From Rhizomicrobium electricum (GTDB taxonomy: Bacteria; Pseudomonadota; Alphaproteobacteria; Micropepsales; Micropepsaceae): a stretch of DNA of 64,000 bases. Below are positions 1 through 8,939 of the stretch, piece after piece. Each line of letters starts with the position of its first letter. The stretch's first letter is position 1. The stretch spans positions 1-64,000 of the forward strand of contig NZ_JAASQS010000012.1 of NCBI RefSeq assembly GCF_011762045.1, in the 5' to 3' direction. Under the pieces are notes generated by a model that was given only the letters and a program-made list of their open reading frames with translations, did no database searches and was not told the DNA's origin. The position numbers and the translations under genes are program-made.

Positions 1-87
1 GCCGTCGCCAGGCGGTTACTCACCATCCTCAACGCCATCCTCAGGGATCGACGCCCATGGCAACCCGCTTGACACCCAAGACAGTCG

Positions 88-110
88 CTCCCCCGTGAAC
101 AACGGGGGAG
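88..110. other. Perfect 9-bp stem hairpin
   Basis: CTCCCCCGT and ACGGGGGAG form a perfect stem around a 5-nt loop. The hairpin lies a few bases past the stop of the minus-strand VOC gene. No T-run follows on either strand, so it may be an mRNA 3' end-stabilising structure rather than a classical intrinsic terminator. Positions 1-87 show no gene I can support. Confidence 0.5.
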
Positions 111-116
111 GAAAGA

Positions 117-497
117 TCATTTCGCGATGTAGATGCAGATCTTGTTGCCGGTCGGATCGCGCAGATAGGCGCCGTAGAACTTGTCGCCATCCGGCGGACG
201 ATAGCCGGGCTTGCCTTCGTCGGTGCCGCCATTGGCCATGCCGGCCGCATACGCGGCATCGACGGCTTCCTGCGACGGCGCCTTAAACGCCAGCATGGTG
301 CCGTTGCCGGAGGTTGCCGGCTCCTTGTTGAACGGCGAACAGACATAGAAATAGTGGCTGTCCGCCCCCTTGGGGCCGTAGCCGATCCAACCGCCATCGG
401 CGAATTTGCGCTCATCGCCGACATGCGTGAGCACCGCGTCATAGAACTTACCCGACGCTTCGCTATCGCGGGCGCCGATCGTGACATAGCCAAGCAT
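117..497 (-). CDS. VOC family (glyoxalase-like) protein
   Basis: This 126-residue protein has the size and shape of a single vicinal-oxygen-chelate domain. It starts MLGYVTIGARD, matching the first beta strand of the fold, and ends with DPTGNKICIY, the typical last strand (DPxGN). Proteins of this type bind a metal and act on small molecules, or bind drugs; the substrate cannot be read from the sequence. It is cytosolic, with no signal peptide. The next gene on the same strand, a cupin, ends about 60 bases upstream, so the two may be co-transcribed. Function beyond the fold is unknown. Confidence 0.85.
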   Translation of the reverse strand: MLGYVTIGARDSEASGKFYDAVLTHVGDERKFADGGWIGYGPKGADSHYFYVCSPFNKEPATSGNGTMLAFKAPSQEAVDAAYAAGMANGGTDEGKPGYRPPDGDKFYGAYLRDPTGNKICIYIAK

Positions 498-559
498 GTG
501 CCTCTCCCTGTTTGCCCCGAGCTATAGCACCGGGCGAAGAACAAATAAAGAACGATTAT

Positions 560-922
560 CTAAATCCAGACGTCGTTGGGCGCGGTGCGATCGCCGCCAG
601 CATCGCCGGTGTTGACGACGCCCGACGGCTCGACCACCAAAATCTTGGCCTCGCGCGGCGCGAACGGCTTGTGTTCGATGCCCTTCGGCACGACGAACAT
701 CTCGCCGGGATGCAGCGTCACCGCACCATCGCGGAAATCGATCCGCACTTCGCCCTCGAGCACGATGAAGACCTCGTCGGTGTCGGAGTGACTGTGCCAG
801 ACGAATTCGCCTTCGATCCGCGCCAGCTTGAACTGATAGTCGTTCATCTGCGCGACGATCTTGGGCTGCCATTGCTCGGCAAAGCGGGAAAATTTTTCGG
901 CGAAATTGATCGCGTTCGGCAT
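560..922 (-). CDS. Small cupin-domain protein
   Basis: I chose the ATG giving [14 protein letters not shown] (120 residues); a longer in-frame start at 961 adds a non-conserved leader. Cupin motif 1 is visible as [18 protein letters not shown] (metal-binding His, His, Glu), and motif 2 lies in the stretch [18 protein letters not shown]. This is a single-domain cupin of the type that binds a divalent metal. The family covers many small enzymes and sugar- or stress-related binding proteins, so no substrate is proposed. It lies between a VOC gene and carbonic anhydrase on the same strand. Confidence 0.85.
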   Translation of the reverse strand: MPNAINFAEKFSRFAEQWQPKIVAQMNDYQFKLARIEGEFVWHSHSDTDEVFIVLEGEVRIDFRDGAVTLHPGEMFVVPKGIEHKPFAPREAKILVVEPSGVVNTGDAGGDRTAPNDVWI

Positions 923-992
923 GGGAATCCTCTCAACGCTCAGATGGCGGCGAGACGGCAAGCCTTCAAATCACATTCGCGTGGGCCGCGAT

Positions 993-1595
993 TCAGGCGG
1001 TGTCGCCGACGCGCTTGAACACCTGATCGGCCGGATCGAGCATCGACAAAGTGCCGTCGGAAATCTTGAAGTGGGCGCCGATCAGTTGCAGCGTGCCGTT
1101 CTCGACGCGCTCGGCAATGAAGGGGAACGTCATCAGCCGGCCGAGCGACAGCCGGATCGATTCGCATTCGACCGCCAGCGGATCGCCGCCGCTGCAAGTG
1201 TGGATCGCGGGCTCCAACAGCGACACCCATTGCGACAGGAACGGGGTCGGCGACTCGGTCCTTGCCATCGCCGCAGCGACGCCGCCGCAATGCTCGTGAC
1301 CCAGGACGACGATGCGCTCGACTTCGAGATTGATCACCGCGAACGCAATCGCCGCCGACACGCCGTGATAGCCGCCATAGGTTTCATACGGCGGCACCAC
1401 CGACGCGACATTGCGGATGACGAACAACTCGCCGGCCCGCACGCTGAAAATCGCCGCCGGATCGACACGGCTGTCGCTGCACGAGATCACCAGCGTATGC
1501 GGCTTCTGCCCTTTGGCCAGCGCCTCGAAGTGATCCTTGTCGTGCGGCCAGACTTCGCGGCGGAATTTCTGGTATCCGGCGATCAGTGTTTTCAT
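993..1595 (-). CDS. Beta-class carbonic anhydrase
   Basis: Interconverts CO2 and bicarbonate in the cytosol. The zinc-ligand motifs of the beta class are present: CSDSRVDP (Cys, with the Asp-Arg pair) and GHEHCGGV (His and Cys). At 200 residues it has the usual length. It starts only 6 bases after the stop of isocitrate dehydrogenase on the same strand, so the two genes are probably one transcript. That is a sensible pairing, as one releases CO2 and the other hydrates it. Identification is firm; the physiological emphasis is inference. Confidence 0.95.
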   Translation of the reverse strand: MKTLIAGYQKFRREVWPHDKDHFEALAKGQKPHTLVISCSDSRVDPAAIFSVRAGELFVIRNVASVVPPYETYGGYHGVSAAIAFAVINLEVERIVVLGHEHCGGVAAAMARTESPTPFLSQWVSLLEPAIHTCSGGDPLAVECESIRLSLGRLMTFPFIAERVENGTLQLIGAHFKISDGTLSMLDPADQVFKRVGDTA

Positions 1596-1601
1596 GCGGT
1601 C

Positions 1602-2813
1602 TTAGCCCATCGCCGCGCGGAGATTTTCGTCGACCTTGTCGAGGAAGCCTTCGGTGGTGAGCCATTTCTGTTCGGGACCGACCAGCAGCGCGAGGTCCTT
1701 GGTCATGAAGCCGGATTCGACCGTCTCGATGCAGACCTTTTCCAGCGTGTGCGAGAATTCGGCCAGCGCCGTGTTGCCGTCGAGCTTGGCGCGATGGGCG
1801 AGACCCCGGGTCCAGGCGAAGATCGAGGCAATCGAATTGGTCGAGGTCGGCTTACCCTTCTGATGCTCGCGGTAATGGCGGGTGACGGTGCCGTGCGCGG
1901 CTTCGGCTTCGACAATCTGGCCGTCCGGCGTCATCAGCACCGAGGTCATCAGGCCGAGCGAGCCGAAGCCCTGCGCCACGGTGTCGGACTGCACGTCGCC
2001 GTCGTAGTTCTTGCAGGCCCAGACATAGCCGCCCGACCATTTGAGGGCCGAGGCCACCATGTCGTCGATCAGGCGATGTTCGTAGGTGAGGCCCTTGGCC
2101 TTGTAGGCGGCGGCGAATTCCTTCTCGAACACCTCCTGGAACAGATCCTTGAAGCGGCCGTCATAGGCCTTGAGGATGGTGTTCTTGGTCGAGAGATAGA
2201 GCGGATAATTGCGCGCCAGGGCGTAATTCATCGAAGCGCGGGCGAAGTCGCGGATCGATTCGTCGAGATTGTACATGCCCATCACCACGCCGGCGCCGGG
2301 CGCCTTGAAGACTTCTTGCTCGATCACCTCGCCGTCGTCGCCGACGAATTTCAGCGTCAGCGTGCCTTTGCCGGGGAACTTGAAATCGGTGGCGCGGTAT
2401 TGATCGCCGAAAGCATGGCGGCCGATGACGATGGGCTGGGTCCAGCCGGGAACCAGACGCGGCACGTTCTTGCAGATGATCGGCTCGCGGAAGATCACCC
2501 CGCCCAGGATGTTGCGGATGGTGCCGTTGGGCGACTTCCACATCTTCTTGAGGGAGAATTCCTTCACCCGCGCTTCGTCGGGCGTGATGGTGGCGCATTT
2601 GACGCCGACGCCGTGGCGCTTGATCGCTTCCGCCGAGTCCACCGTCACCTTGTCCTCGGTGGCGTCGCGGTGCTCGACCGACAGGTCGTAATAATCCAAC
2701 TTCACGTCAAGGTAGGGCAGGATCAGCTTCTGCTTAATCAGATCCCAGATGATCCGGGTCATCTCATCGCCGTCGAGTTCGACGACCGGGTTAGCTACCT
2801 TGATCTTGTTCAT
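1602..2813 (-). CDS. icd: NADP-dependent isocitrate dehydrogenase
   Basis: Converts isocitrate to 2-oxoglutarate, CO2 and NADPH in the TCA cycle. The 403-residue length, the start [20 protein letters not shown] and the signature [20 protein letters not shown] match the eukaryote-like (type II) NADP-IDH found in alphaproteobacteria. Substrate-binding Ser and Arg residues are visible in [13 protein letters not shown]. The gene heads a short minus-strand transcript with carbonic anhydrase. An ATG start with a GGAA-type ribosome site (reverse complement of the bases just right of 2813) is consistent. Confidence 0.97.
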   Translation of the reverse strand: MNKIKVANPVVELDGDEMTRIIWDLIKQKLILPYLDVKLDYYDLSVEHRDATEDKVTVDSAEAIKRHGVGVKCATITPDEARVKEFSLKKMWKSPNGTIRNILGGVIFREPIICKNVPRLVPGWTQPIVIGRHAFGDQYRATDFKFPGKGTLTLKFVGDDGEVIEQEVFKAPGAGVVMGMYNLDESIRDFARASMNYALARNYPLYLSTKNTILKAYDGRFKDLFQEVFEKEFAAAYKAKGLTYEHRLIDDMVASALKWSGGYVWACKNYDGDVQSDTVAQGFGSLGLMTSVLMTPDGQIVEAEAAHGTVTRHYREHQKGKPTSTNSIASIFAWTRGLAHRAKLDGNTALAEFSHTLEKVCIETVESGFMTKDLALLVGPEQKWLTTEGFLDKVDENLRAAMG

Positions 2814-2893
2814 GGAAGTTCCTCGGCGGGGGAAATTGGAGTCGTTCTAGCCAAAGCCTCCCCAGGCGTCAAAGGCATTTCGAGGGGGAAGCC

Positions 2894-3559
2894 ATGCGGC
2901 GATGGCATTTGATTGTCCTGCTCCCAATTTTGGCCATCGTACTGGGCTTGTGCCTGGTCCGGTACGCTGAATGCCTCCAGACAACCTTCGCAGATTATCA
3001 CGTCACACGAACCATCCCGGACGACCCGGTTCTGACCTCATCCGTAGAAGGCGCCGACGTTGCGTGTCTTGGCGGCCCCACGTGCGATGTTCGTGCTTTT
3101 GCCAAAATCAGCGGCTTTTTTCCTCGACCAGGCGTACCTCGGTTGGCAGCCCTGCTTGGCGGCATAGTTGCTCCGGTACTTCTGATTTTCGCGGCGATAG
3201 GAATTGCAATCCGTCGCCGCTCGCTGCGCGTTGTCCCGCTATCCCTGGCCGCTCTCTTTTTATTCGGCATGATGCTCGATGTGCCCGGACGATATTTCGA
3301 TGGCACAAGCAATGCAGACGTGCGGCAGCAGATTTCAGCGCAGGGGATTTACGTGACGAAAGTCGAGGCGGGAATGGATTGCCTCGGCACCAATCCTTGT
3401 TTCAAAACGCCCTACTACGCGTTCACACAGGGTGTATTTGCAGCCAAAGGCGTACCCAAGCTAATGGCTATAGGCTTGGGATTGGCACTCCCGGGGTTGC
3501 TTCTGTTCGGTTCTATTGTGGTTGCATTTTGGCCAAGGTCGCGTAAGACGCCGTCATGA
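2894..3559 (+). CDS. Membrane protein with internal duplication
   Basis: I do not recognise a family. The 221-residue protein has about four membrane segments: one at residues 5-22, two in the middle and one near the C-terminus. Two halves repeat. Each has an extracytoplasmic loop containing a short Cys pair (CLGGPTC, then CLGTNPC), then a GVPxLxA element running into a membrane helix with P-x-LL-F. This suggests a tandem duplication of a loop-plus-helix unit, with the Cys pairs likely disulfide-bonded in the periplasm. The stop overlaps the ATG of trmJ (ATGA), so the genes are translationally coupled. Base composition is slightly less GC-rich than its neighbours. Confidence 0.75.
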   Translation: MRRWHLIVLLPILAIVLGLCLVRYAECLQTTFADYHVTRTIPDDPVLTSSVEGADVACLGGPTCDVRAFAKISGFFPRPGVPRLAALLGGIVAPVLLIFAAIGIAIRRRSLRVVPLSLAALFLFGMMLDVPGRYFDGTSNADVRQQISAQGIYVTKVEAGMDCLGTNPCFKTPYYAFTQGVFAAKGVPKLMAIGLGLALPGLLLFGSIVVAFWPRSRKTPS

Positions 3560-4296
3560 CCACCCCTGCCATCATCCTGTGCCGCCCGCAGCTCGGCGAG
3601 AATATCGGCGCCGCCGCCCGCGCCATGAAGAATTTCGGGCTTTCGGACCTTCGCATCGTCGCGCCGCGCGACGGCTGGCCGAACGAGAAGGCTTACGCCA
3701 TGGCGGTCACCGCCAAGCCGATCCTCGACGACGCCAAGCTTTATGATGATCTGCACGAGGCCCTGGCCGACCTCAATGTCGTCTACGCCACCACGGCGCG
3801 CGACCGCGGCATCACCAAGGAAGTCATCACCCCGCCGGAAGCGGCGCGGCGGCTGCGCAAGGTGCCGGCCGGCGACAAGACGGGTCTGCTGTTCGGCAAC
3901 GAGCGCGCCGGGCTCGAGAACGACGACGTTTCGCTCGCCGATTGCGTCATCACCATTCCGACCGCGGAGTTCGCTTCGCTCAATCTCGGCCAGGCGGTGC
4001 TTTTGTGCTGCTACGAATGGTTCAAGGCCGAGGACCACACCCCGGTTTCAAAAATCGAGCACAACCCGATCCATCGCAAACCGACGCGGCAAGAGCTGTT
4101 CCAGCTGTTCGATCATCTCGAAGGCGAACTGACCCGCACCGGTTTCCTGTTTCCGCCCGACAAGCGCGATCACATGAGCCGCGCCATCCGCGCCACCATC
4201 CATCGCGCCAAGCTGACCTACCAGGAAGTGCAGACGCTGCGCGGCATGATCGTGGCGCTCGCCAAAGGCAAGCACCGGGCACAACCGAAGGAATAA
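3556..4296 (+). CDS. trmJ: tRNA 2'-O-methyltransferase TrmJ
   Basis: SPOUT-class methyltransferase that methylates the 2'-OH of nucleotide 32 in the tRNA anticodon loop. The TrmH/SpoU motifs are plain: RPQLGENIGAAARAMKNFG near the N-terminus, LLFGNERAGLENDD (motif 2) and IPTAEFASLNLGQAV (motif 3), forming the knotted SAM site. At 246 residues it has the TrmJ length and C-terminal extension. The ATG overlaps the stop of the upstream membrane protein. TrmJ is preferred over LasT-like homologues on length and motif spacing. Confidence 0.92.
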   Translation: MTTPAIILCRPQLGENIGAAARAMKNFGLSDLRIVAPRDGWPNEKAYAMAVTAKPILDDAKLYDDLHEALADLNVVYATTARDRGITKEVITPPEAARRLRKVPAGDKTGLLFGNERAGLENDDVSLADCVITIPTAEFASLNLGQAVLLCCYEWFKAEDHTPVSKIEHNPIHRKPTRQELFQLFDHLEGELTRTGFLFPPDKRDHMSRAIRATIHRAKLTYQEVQTLRGMIVALAKGKHRAQPKE

Positions 4297-4351
4297 CCCC
4301 CCTTCCCACGCTTCGCGTGGACTTCCCCCCGCAACTGCGGGGGGCAGAAAA

Positions 4352-4621
4352 CTACCCCGAAATCTTGCCTTGCCAGACCGGCCAGCAGGCGGGGCGGCCT
4401 TTGGCTTTGACGCCGTTGTAGAGCCGCATCTGCGCGTCTTCCGCCGACGCGCCGCGCTCGACCGCGTTGTAATCGCCGCCGCCCTGGCACCAGACATAAA
4501 ACCGGTGCTTGCCGGGCGCATAGAAATCGGCCTGTTTCGACGAGGTCAGATTGTCGGCTACGGCGACGCCAGCGGCCGTAATGCCGATGCCGAGGGCAAC
4601 TGCCCACCAAAGCCTGCGCAT
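4352..4621 (-). CDS. Small exported protein of unknown function
   Basis: From the ATG giving MRRLWWAVALGIG the protein is 89 residues and has a clear signal peptide (about residues 1-22, ending AVA|DN). The mature part is about 65 residues with two Cys (YVWCQGGGDYN and GRPACWPVW), which could form one disulfide. No family is recognised. It lies convergent to trmJ, with its stop about 55 bases from that of trmJ. A longer in-frame reading to 4711 adds a leader without signal-peptide character, so I prefer the shorter start. Confidence 0.6.
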   Translation of the reverse strand: MRRLWWAVALGIGITAAGVAVADNLTSSKQADFYAPGKHRFYVWCQGGGDYNAVERGASAEDAQMRLYNGVKAKGRPACWPVWQGKISG

Positions 4622-4755
4622 ACACCCCACCCGATCCGCCGGTTGCGATCCAACCAACGCAGAAGGGCCGGATTTGGATCCGACCGCATTTTTGTAAAAC
4701 CCACGATACACCGTTTACATCGCGTTTTCACCGCCCCGCCGGCGGTGCTGCGGCG

Positions 4756-5508
4756 TTATGGTGACAAGCGCTCGGGTTTGCCGCCGGCAGCCGCCAACAG
4801 GCTGGTTAATTCCCCGGCCACAGTCTCCACCAGGGCGGGATCGAACCCGCGGGCCACGAGCTGCACGCCATAGCCATCGGCGCGGTAGACCGGATAGGAC
4901 CCGATCGCGACATCCGGAAAACGGGTCTGGATCGCAGCCAAACCGGCGGCAATCGCCCCTTCCGCCACCGCGGCCGCCACCGTGACGCTGATCACCGGCC
5001 GTCCCCGGCTGAGCCGCGGCGCCACCTCGTCGAGCATCGCCCGCATGATCGACGGCACCCCCGCCAGTACGAAGACGTTGTCGATCTGAAATCCGGGCGC
5101 CGCCGACACCGTGTTGCGAATGAGACTGGCCCCGTCGGGAATCCGGGCCATGCGGCGGCGCATTGCGTTGAAATCGGCCGGATCGGCGAAACGGGCGGCG
5201 AGCAGCTTCAGCGCCTCGGGATGGTAATCGATCCCGACCCCGAAAGCGGCGGCCACCGCATCGGCGGTGATGTCGTCGTGGGTGGGCCCGATGCCGCCGG
5301 TCGTAAACACATAGCAGTACCGGGCTCTGAGCGTGTTCAGGGCCGCGATGATTTCATCGGCAAAATCGCCCACCACCCGGATTTCCTTGAGGGTGATGCC
5401 GAACGGGCCGAGGAAGCGTGCAATCGTGTTGGAATTCGTGTCTTGCGTGCGGCCGGACAGGATTTCGTTGCCGATGACCAGCACCGCGGCGGTAGGATTT
5501 TCGCTCAT
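4756..5508 (-). CDS. MoaB/Mog-type molybdopterin-binding domain protein (CinA N-domain-like)
   Basis: The protein starts MSENPTAAVLVIGNEILSG and continues TQDTNSNTIARFLGPFGI, the hallmark start of CinA-type and stand-alone MoCF-binding domains. TTGGIGPTHDDITADAVAAAFG is the conserved GGxGPTxDD loop that binds molybdopterin in MoaB/MogA. At 250 residues it lacks the C-terminal amidohydrolase domain of full CinA, so it is the short form common in alphaproteobacteria. The fold is secure; whether it acts in cofactor synthesis or nucleotide repair is not shown. It is divergent from map. Confidence 0.85.
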   Translation of the reverse strand: MSENPTAAVLVIGNEILSGRTQDTNSNTIARFLGPFGITLKEIRVVGDFADEIIAALNTLRARYCYVFTTGGIGPTHDDITADAVAAAFGVGIDYHPEALKLLAARFADPADFNAMRRRMARIPDGASLIRNTVSAAPGFQIDNVFVLAGVPSIMRAMLDEVAPRLSRGRPVISVTVAAAVAEGAIAAGLAAIQTRFPDVAIGSYPVYRADGYGVQLVARGFDPALVETVAGELTSLLAAAGGKPERLSP

Positions 5509-5630
5509 CGGCGCATTTTGGGCCGCATCCCAGAGGTTTACCAGCAGCGATAGGGACAATTACGAGAGGAGTGGAATTGGGCGGCCGTGCATCCTAGATT
5601 GGGGGGGACAACGCGATAGATGTTTCCCTG

Positions 5631-6455
5631 ATGCAAGTTTCCGAGGTTTTCGAGGCCGCCCGCCGGGCCCATTTCGCCGTGGCGCTTCACACCGAAAAGG
5701 ATTTCGAGGGCATGCGCCGGGCCGGACGGCTGGCGGCGGAGGTGCTCGATCTGATGGTGCCGGAAGTGAAACCCGGCGTGACCACCGCCCACCTCGACGA
5801 GATCGCCTACAATTACATGGTCGATCACGGCGGCGTTCCGGCGTGCCTGGGCTATCGCGGTTACCGCTATACGCTGTGCACCTCGATCAACCATGTCGTC
5901 TGTCACGGCATGCCCTCGGACCGCCCGCTCAAGGACGGCGATATCGTCAACATCGACGTGACCGTGATCCTCGACGGCTGGCACGGCGATTCCAGCCGCA
6001 TGTATCTGGTCGGCGAGGTCAAGCGCAAAGCCGCCCGCCTGGTCGACATCACCTACGACTCGATGATGCGCGGCATCGCCATCATCAAACCCGGCGCCAC
6101 CACCGGCGACATCGGCCACGCCATCCAGTCCTTTGCCGAAGGCGAGGAAAAGTGCAGCGTGGTGCGCGATTTCTGCGGCCACGGCCTGGGTCAGGTGTTC
6201 CACGCCCTGCCCAATATCGTCCACTACGGCAAGCCGGGACACGGCATCGGCCTCAAGCCGGGGATGTTCTTCACCGTCGAGCCGATGATCAATCTCGGCG
6301 GCTACGGTGTGAAGGTCTTGTCCGACGGCTGGACCGCGGTAACCCGCGACCGCTCGTTGTCGGCACAGTTCGAGCACGCCGTCGGCGTGACCGAAGACGG
6401 CGTCGAAATCTTCACGCTGTCGCCCAAAGGCTGGCACAAGCCGCCTTACCTGTAA
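5631..6455 (+). CDS. map: Methionine aminopeptidase, type I
   Basis: Removes the initiator methionine from nascent proteins. The five metal ligands sit in the expected motifs: NIDVTVILDGWHGDSSR (two Asp), GHGLGQVFHALPN (His), FTVEPMIN (Glu) and QFEHAVGVTEDG (Glu). The 274-residue length is normal. It begins with a short extension (MQVSEVFEAARRAHFAV) before the FEGMRRAGRLAAEVLD element that usually opens the family. It lies directly before radC, an arrangement often seen in proteobacteria. Confidence 0.95.
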   Translation: MQVSEVFEAARRAHFAVALHTEKDFEGMRRAGRLAAEVLDLMVPEVKPGVTTAHLDEIAYNYMVDHGGVPACLGYRGYRYTLCTSINHVVCHGMPSDRPLKDGDIVNIDVTVILDGWHGDSSRMYLVGEVKRKAARLVDITYDSMMRGIAIIKPGATTGDIGHAIQSFAEGEEKCSVVRDFCGHGLGQVFHALPNIVHYGKPGHGIGLKPGMFFTVEPMINLGGYGVKVLSDGWTAVTRDRSLSAQFEHAVGVTEDGVEIFTLSPKGWHKPPYL

Positions 6456-6503
6456 GCGCCACCGATTGTGGTAAACTCCTCCGGATTCGGCCGGGGGGCT
6501 ACT

Positions 6504-7211
6504 GTGTCCAAATCCCAGCGCTCGGTGTCCGACGTGGAAATGCCGCATTATGTCGGCCACCGCGAACGCCTGCGCGAACGCTTCTTCAGCGCCGGCGCCG
6601 ACGCCATGCCGGACTACGAACTCCTCGAACTCACCCTGTTCGCCGCCGTGCCCCGGCGCGATGTCAAACCGCTGGCCAAAGCCCTGATCGCCCGGTTCGG
6701 ATCGTTTGCCGAGGTCATCGCCGCCCCGCGCGAGCGCCTGGCGGAGGTTGAAGGGGTCTCTGCGTCCGTCGCGACCCAGTTGAAAATCGTCGAAGCGGCC
6801 GCCCGGCGGCTGGCCAAAACGCGACTGTTGGGACGGCCGGCACTGGCCTCGTGGTCGGCGCTGATCGACTACTGCGCCGCCGCCATGGCCCGCTCGCAGA
6901 AAGAGGAATTCCGGGTCCTCTTCCTCGACCGCAAGAATGTTCTGATGGCGGACGAAGTGCAGTCGACCGGGACCGTCGATCACACCCCGGTCTATCCGCG
7001 CGAGATCGTCAAGCGCGCCCTCGACCACGGCGCCACCGCCATGATCCTGGTCCACAACCATCCCTCGGGCGATCCCACCCCCTCCAAAGCCGACATCACC
7101 ATGACCCGCGATGTCGCCGATGCCGCCAAGGCGCTGGGGATCGTGGTCCACGACCACGTGATCGTCGGCCGCAGCGGCCACGTCAGCTTCAAGGCCCTCG
7201 GTCTGCTTTAA
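6504..7211 (+). CDS. radC: RadC-family JAB/MPN protein
   Basis: Contains a helix-hairpin-helix-like N-terminal part (VEMPHYVGHRERLRERF, then LAEVEGVSASVATQLK) and a C-terminal JAB domain. The metalloprotease motif is intact: ILVHNHPSGDPTPSKADITMT (HxH...SxxD). RadC was named for DNA repair but its true role is unsettled. I prefer the GTG at 6504 because a G-rich ribosome-binding tract (GGGGGG at 6493-6498) precedes it by five bases; an in-frame start at 6468 would add 12 residues. It follows map by about 50 bases. Confidence 0.88.
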   Translation: MSKSQRSVSDVEMPHYVGHRERLRERFFSAGADAMPDYELLELTLFAAVPRRDVKPLAKALIARFGSFAEVIAAPRERLAEVEGVSASVATQLKIVEAAARRLAKTRLLGRPALASWSALIDYCAAAMARSQKEEFRVLFLDRKNVLMADEVQSTGTVDHTPVYPREIVKRALDHGATAMILVHNHPSGDPTPSKADITMTRDVADAAKALGIVVHDHVIVGRSGHVSFKALGLL

Positions 7212-7281
7212 GATAATCCGCGGCAAATGCTTCGGCGCCGGTGAGGCGGCTGCTATACAAGGCCCCGAAAGGTGGGGGTTG

Positions 7282-8145
7282 ATGCAGCGGTTCGTGATCC
7301 GCCAATTGATACGGCTGGCGGCAGGGCTTTTGGGGGCGGTTTTGATCGCCGCAGCGATCGCTGCGAGCGGCGAACCGGCCGCGCGCGATCTGCCCGGTTT
7401 TCTCACCGCATTCCTCAACCATCTGATCCAGTTCGGACGCCTCAATCTCGGCATCAGCCTGGTCAGCGGGACGCCCGTGGCGCAGGAGCTCGCCCGGTAT
7501 CTGCCGCAGACACTCGCCCTGGTGGCGATGGGCGCCGGCGTTGCCCTGGTGGCGGGCGTGCCGTTCGGCCTCTTGCTCGCGCTGGGCCCGACCCGGCGCA
7601 TCGCGGCACCCTTGATCCAGATCATCACCGCCACCCCGGTCTTCGTTTCCGGCCTCGCGCTCGCCTTTGTCGCCGTACATGTGCTGCACTGGCCGGTGAG
7701 CGTGAACGCGCCGGTGGCGACGCCGTACCAGTCCTGGCAGATCGCCGCCTTGCCGATCCTGACGGTCGGACTGGCCGGCGCGGCCGCCGTGCAACTCGTC
7801 CTGCGCCGGTCGGCGGCGCTGTCGAGCGAAGCGCCGTTCCGCACCGGCTTGAAGCGGATGGGACTCGGCCTGATCGAGATCGAAACCTTTTACGTTCTGC
7901 CGCATGTGGCCGCCGGGCTGGCCGCCGGCGCGCGCGAGATCGTGCTGGCGCTGGTCTCGGCCACCGTGGTGGCGGAATGGGTGTTCCACTCTGCCGGTGC
8001 CGCCGACCTGTTCGTGAAATCGGTGGCGCTGGCCGACTGGAACATGGCCGCCATCCTCCTGTTCGTGTTCGCCGCCATAACCTTCGTGGTCGATTTCCTC
8101 GGCCAGACCATCGCCCATGCGCTGGCGCCGGGAGGCCGGCCATGA
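7282..8145 (+). CDS. ABC transporter permease, Sap/DppB type
   Basis: Integral membrane protein of about 287 residues with roughly six helices. It has the order of a DppB/OppB/SapB permease: N-terminal helix, a periplasmic stretch, then the conserved cytoplasmic EAA-like loop (PFRTGLKRMGLGLIEIETFYVLP). It opens a three-gene operon with a second permease and a double ATPase, each overlapping the next by ATGA, so the subunits are translationally coupled. No solute-binding protein is encoded beside it. A peptide or cation substrate is therefore only inferred from the family. Start at the ATG after GGTGGGGGTTG. Confidence 0.85.
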   Translation: MQRFVIRQLIRLAAGLLGAVLIAAAIAASGEPAARDLPGFLTAFLNHLIQFGRLNLGISLVSGTPVAQELARYLPQTLALVAMGAGVALVAGVPFGLLLALGPTRRIAAPLIQIITATPVFVSGLALAFVAVHVLHWPVSVNAPVATPYQSWQIAALPILTVGLAGAAAVQLVLRRSAALSSEAPFRTGLKRMGLGLIEIETFYVLPHVAAGLAAGAREIVLALVSATVVAEWVFHSAGAADLFVKSVALADWNMAAILLFVFAAITFVVDFLGQTIAHALAPGGRP

Positions 8146-8939
8146 GAACGCGCGAGGTATCGCTGGCAAGCCTGATCGTGCGCGGCCTGGGCTGGCTGGG
8201 CCTGGGACTGCTGGCGCTGGCGGTGCTGCTCAGCGACTTCCTTGCCCACGCTCCGGCCGGGGCCGCCATAGCCGGTGCCGAACTGAGCCCGCCGTCGCAG
8301 GCCCATCCGTTCGGCACCGACATCATCGGCCGCGACGTCTTCAGCGAAACCCTGCACGGTCTGGCCGCCACCGGCGTCAAAGCGGTGGCCGCCGCCGCCA
8401 TCGCCATCGTGCTCGGCGGACTGTTCGGTGCCGTCGCGGCGCGGCTGCCGCGGCCTCTGGCGCTTTTGGTGCGCGGCTTCTGGGGCGTTCTGGCCGCGGT
8501 TCCGCCCTTGCTCCTGGCCATCCTGCTGATCGGCCTGTTCGGCGGCGGCTTTGCCATCGTCGCCGCGGGCCTTGCCACCGCCCCGCTCGGCTTCGTGCGC
8601 AGCTTCGATGCCGTCGACGTCCGCTCGCGCCATGCCGAATACGCCCACGCCACCGGCATTCCCGGCATGATCCTGTTGAAACGCGACCTCACATACGATT
8701 TCCACAACGTCTTCGGCAGCGTGGTGGCGCGCGCCTTGGCCGCCGCCACCATCGTGATCTCCACCGCCAGTTTCCTCGGCTTCGGCGCTCCCACCCGCGA
8801 CCTCGGACTGATGATCGCGGCCAGCAAGATCAGTTTCTTCTCCGCCTGGTGGACGGCAGCATTTCCGGCTCTGGCCCTGATCCTTTTGATCCTGTGCGCC
8901 CGGCTGGCGGCCGGCCTCGATGAAGGGGAGCGGGCATGA
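8142..8939 (+). CDS. ABC transporter permease, Sap/DppC type
   Basis: 265-residue partner permease. PFGTDIIGRDVFSETLHG is the DppC/SapC N-terminal hallmark (GTDxxGRDxxS). The EAA-like cytoplasmic loop reads EYAHATGIPGMILLKRDL, followed by the family's typical ending helices (FLGFGAPTRDLGLMIA). Its ATG overlaps the stop of the first permease and its own stop overlaps the start of the ATPase. Such permeases form the transmembrane channel as heterodimers. Direction and substrate are not shown, because no binding protein is present. Confidence 0.87.
   Translation: MRTREVSLASLIVRGLGWLGLGLLALAVLLSDFLAHAPAGAAIAGAELSPPSQAHPFGTDIIGRDVFSETLHGLAATGVKAVAAAAIAIVLGGLFGAVAARLPRPLALLVRGFWGVLAAVPPLLLAILLIGLFGGGFAIVAAGLATAPLGFVRSFDAVDVRSRHAEYAHATGIPGMILLKRDLTYDFHNVFGSVVARALAAATIVISTASFLGFGAPTRDLGLMIAASKISFFSAWWTAAFPALALILLILCARLAAGLDEGERA

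Noticed and set aside
88-110. A rho-independent terminator behind the VOC gene.
   Set aside because: The stem is strong but there is no T-run after it on either strand, so it was listed only as a hairpin.
861-2912. A 683-residue open frame on the plus strand opposite carbonic anhydrase and icd.
   Set aside because: It lies antisense to two certain genes, has the Arg/His/Ala-rich composition of a reverse-frame shadow in high-GC DNA and contains no domain.
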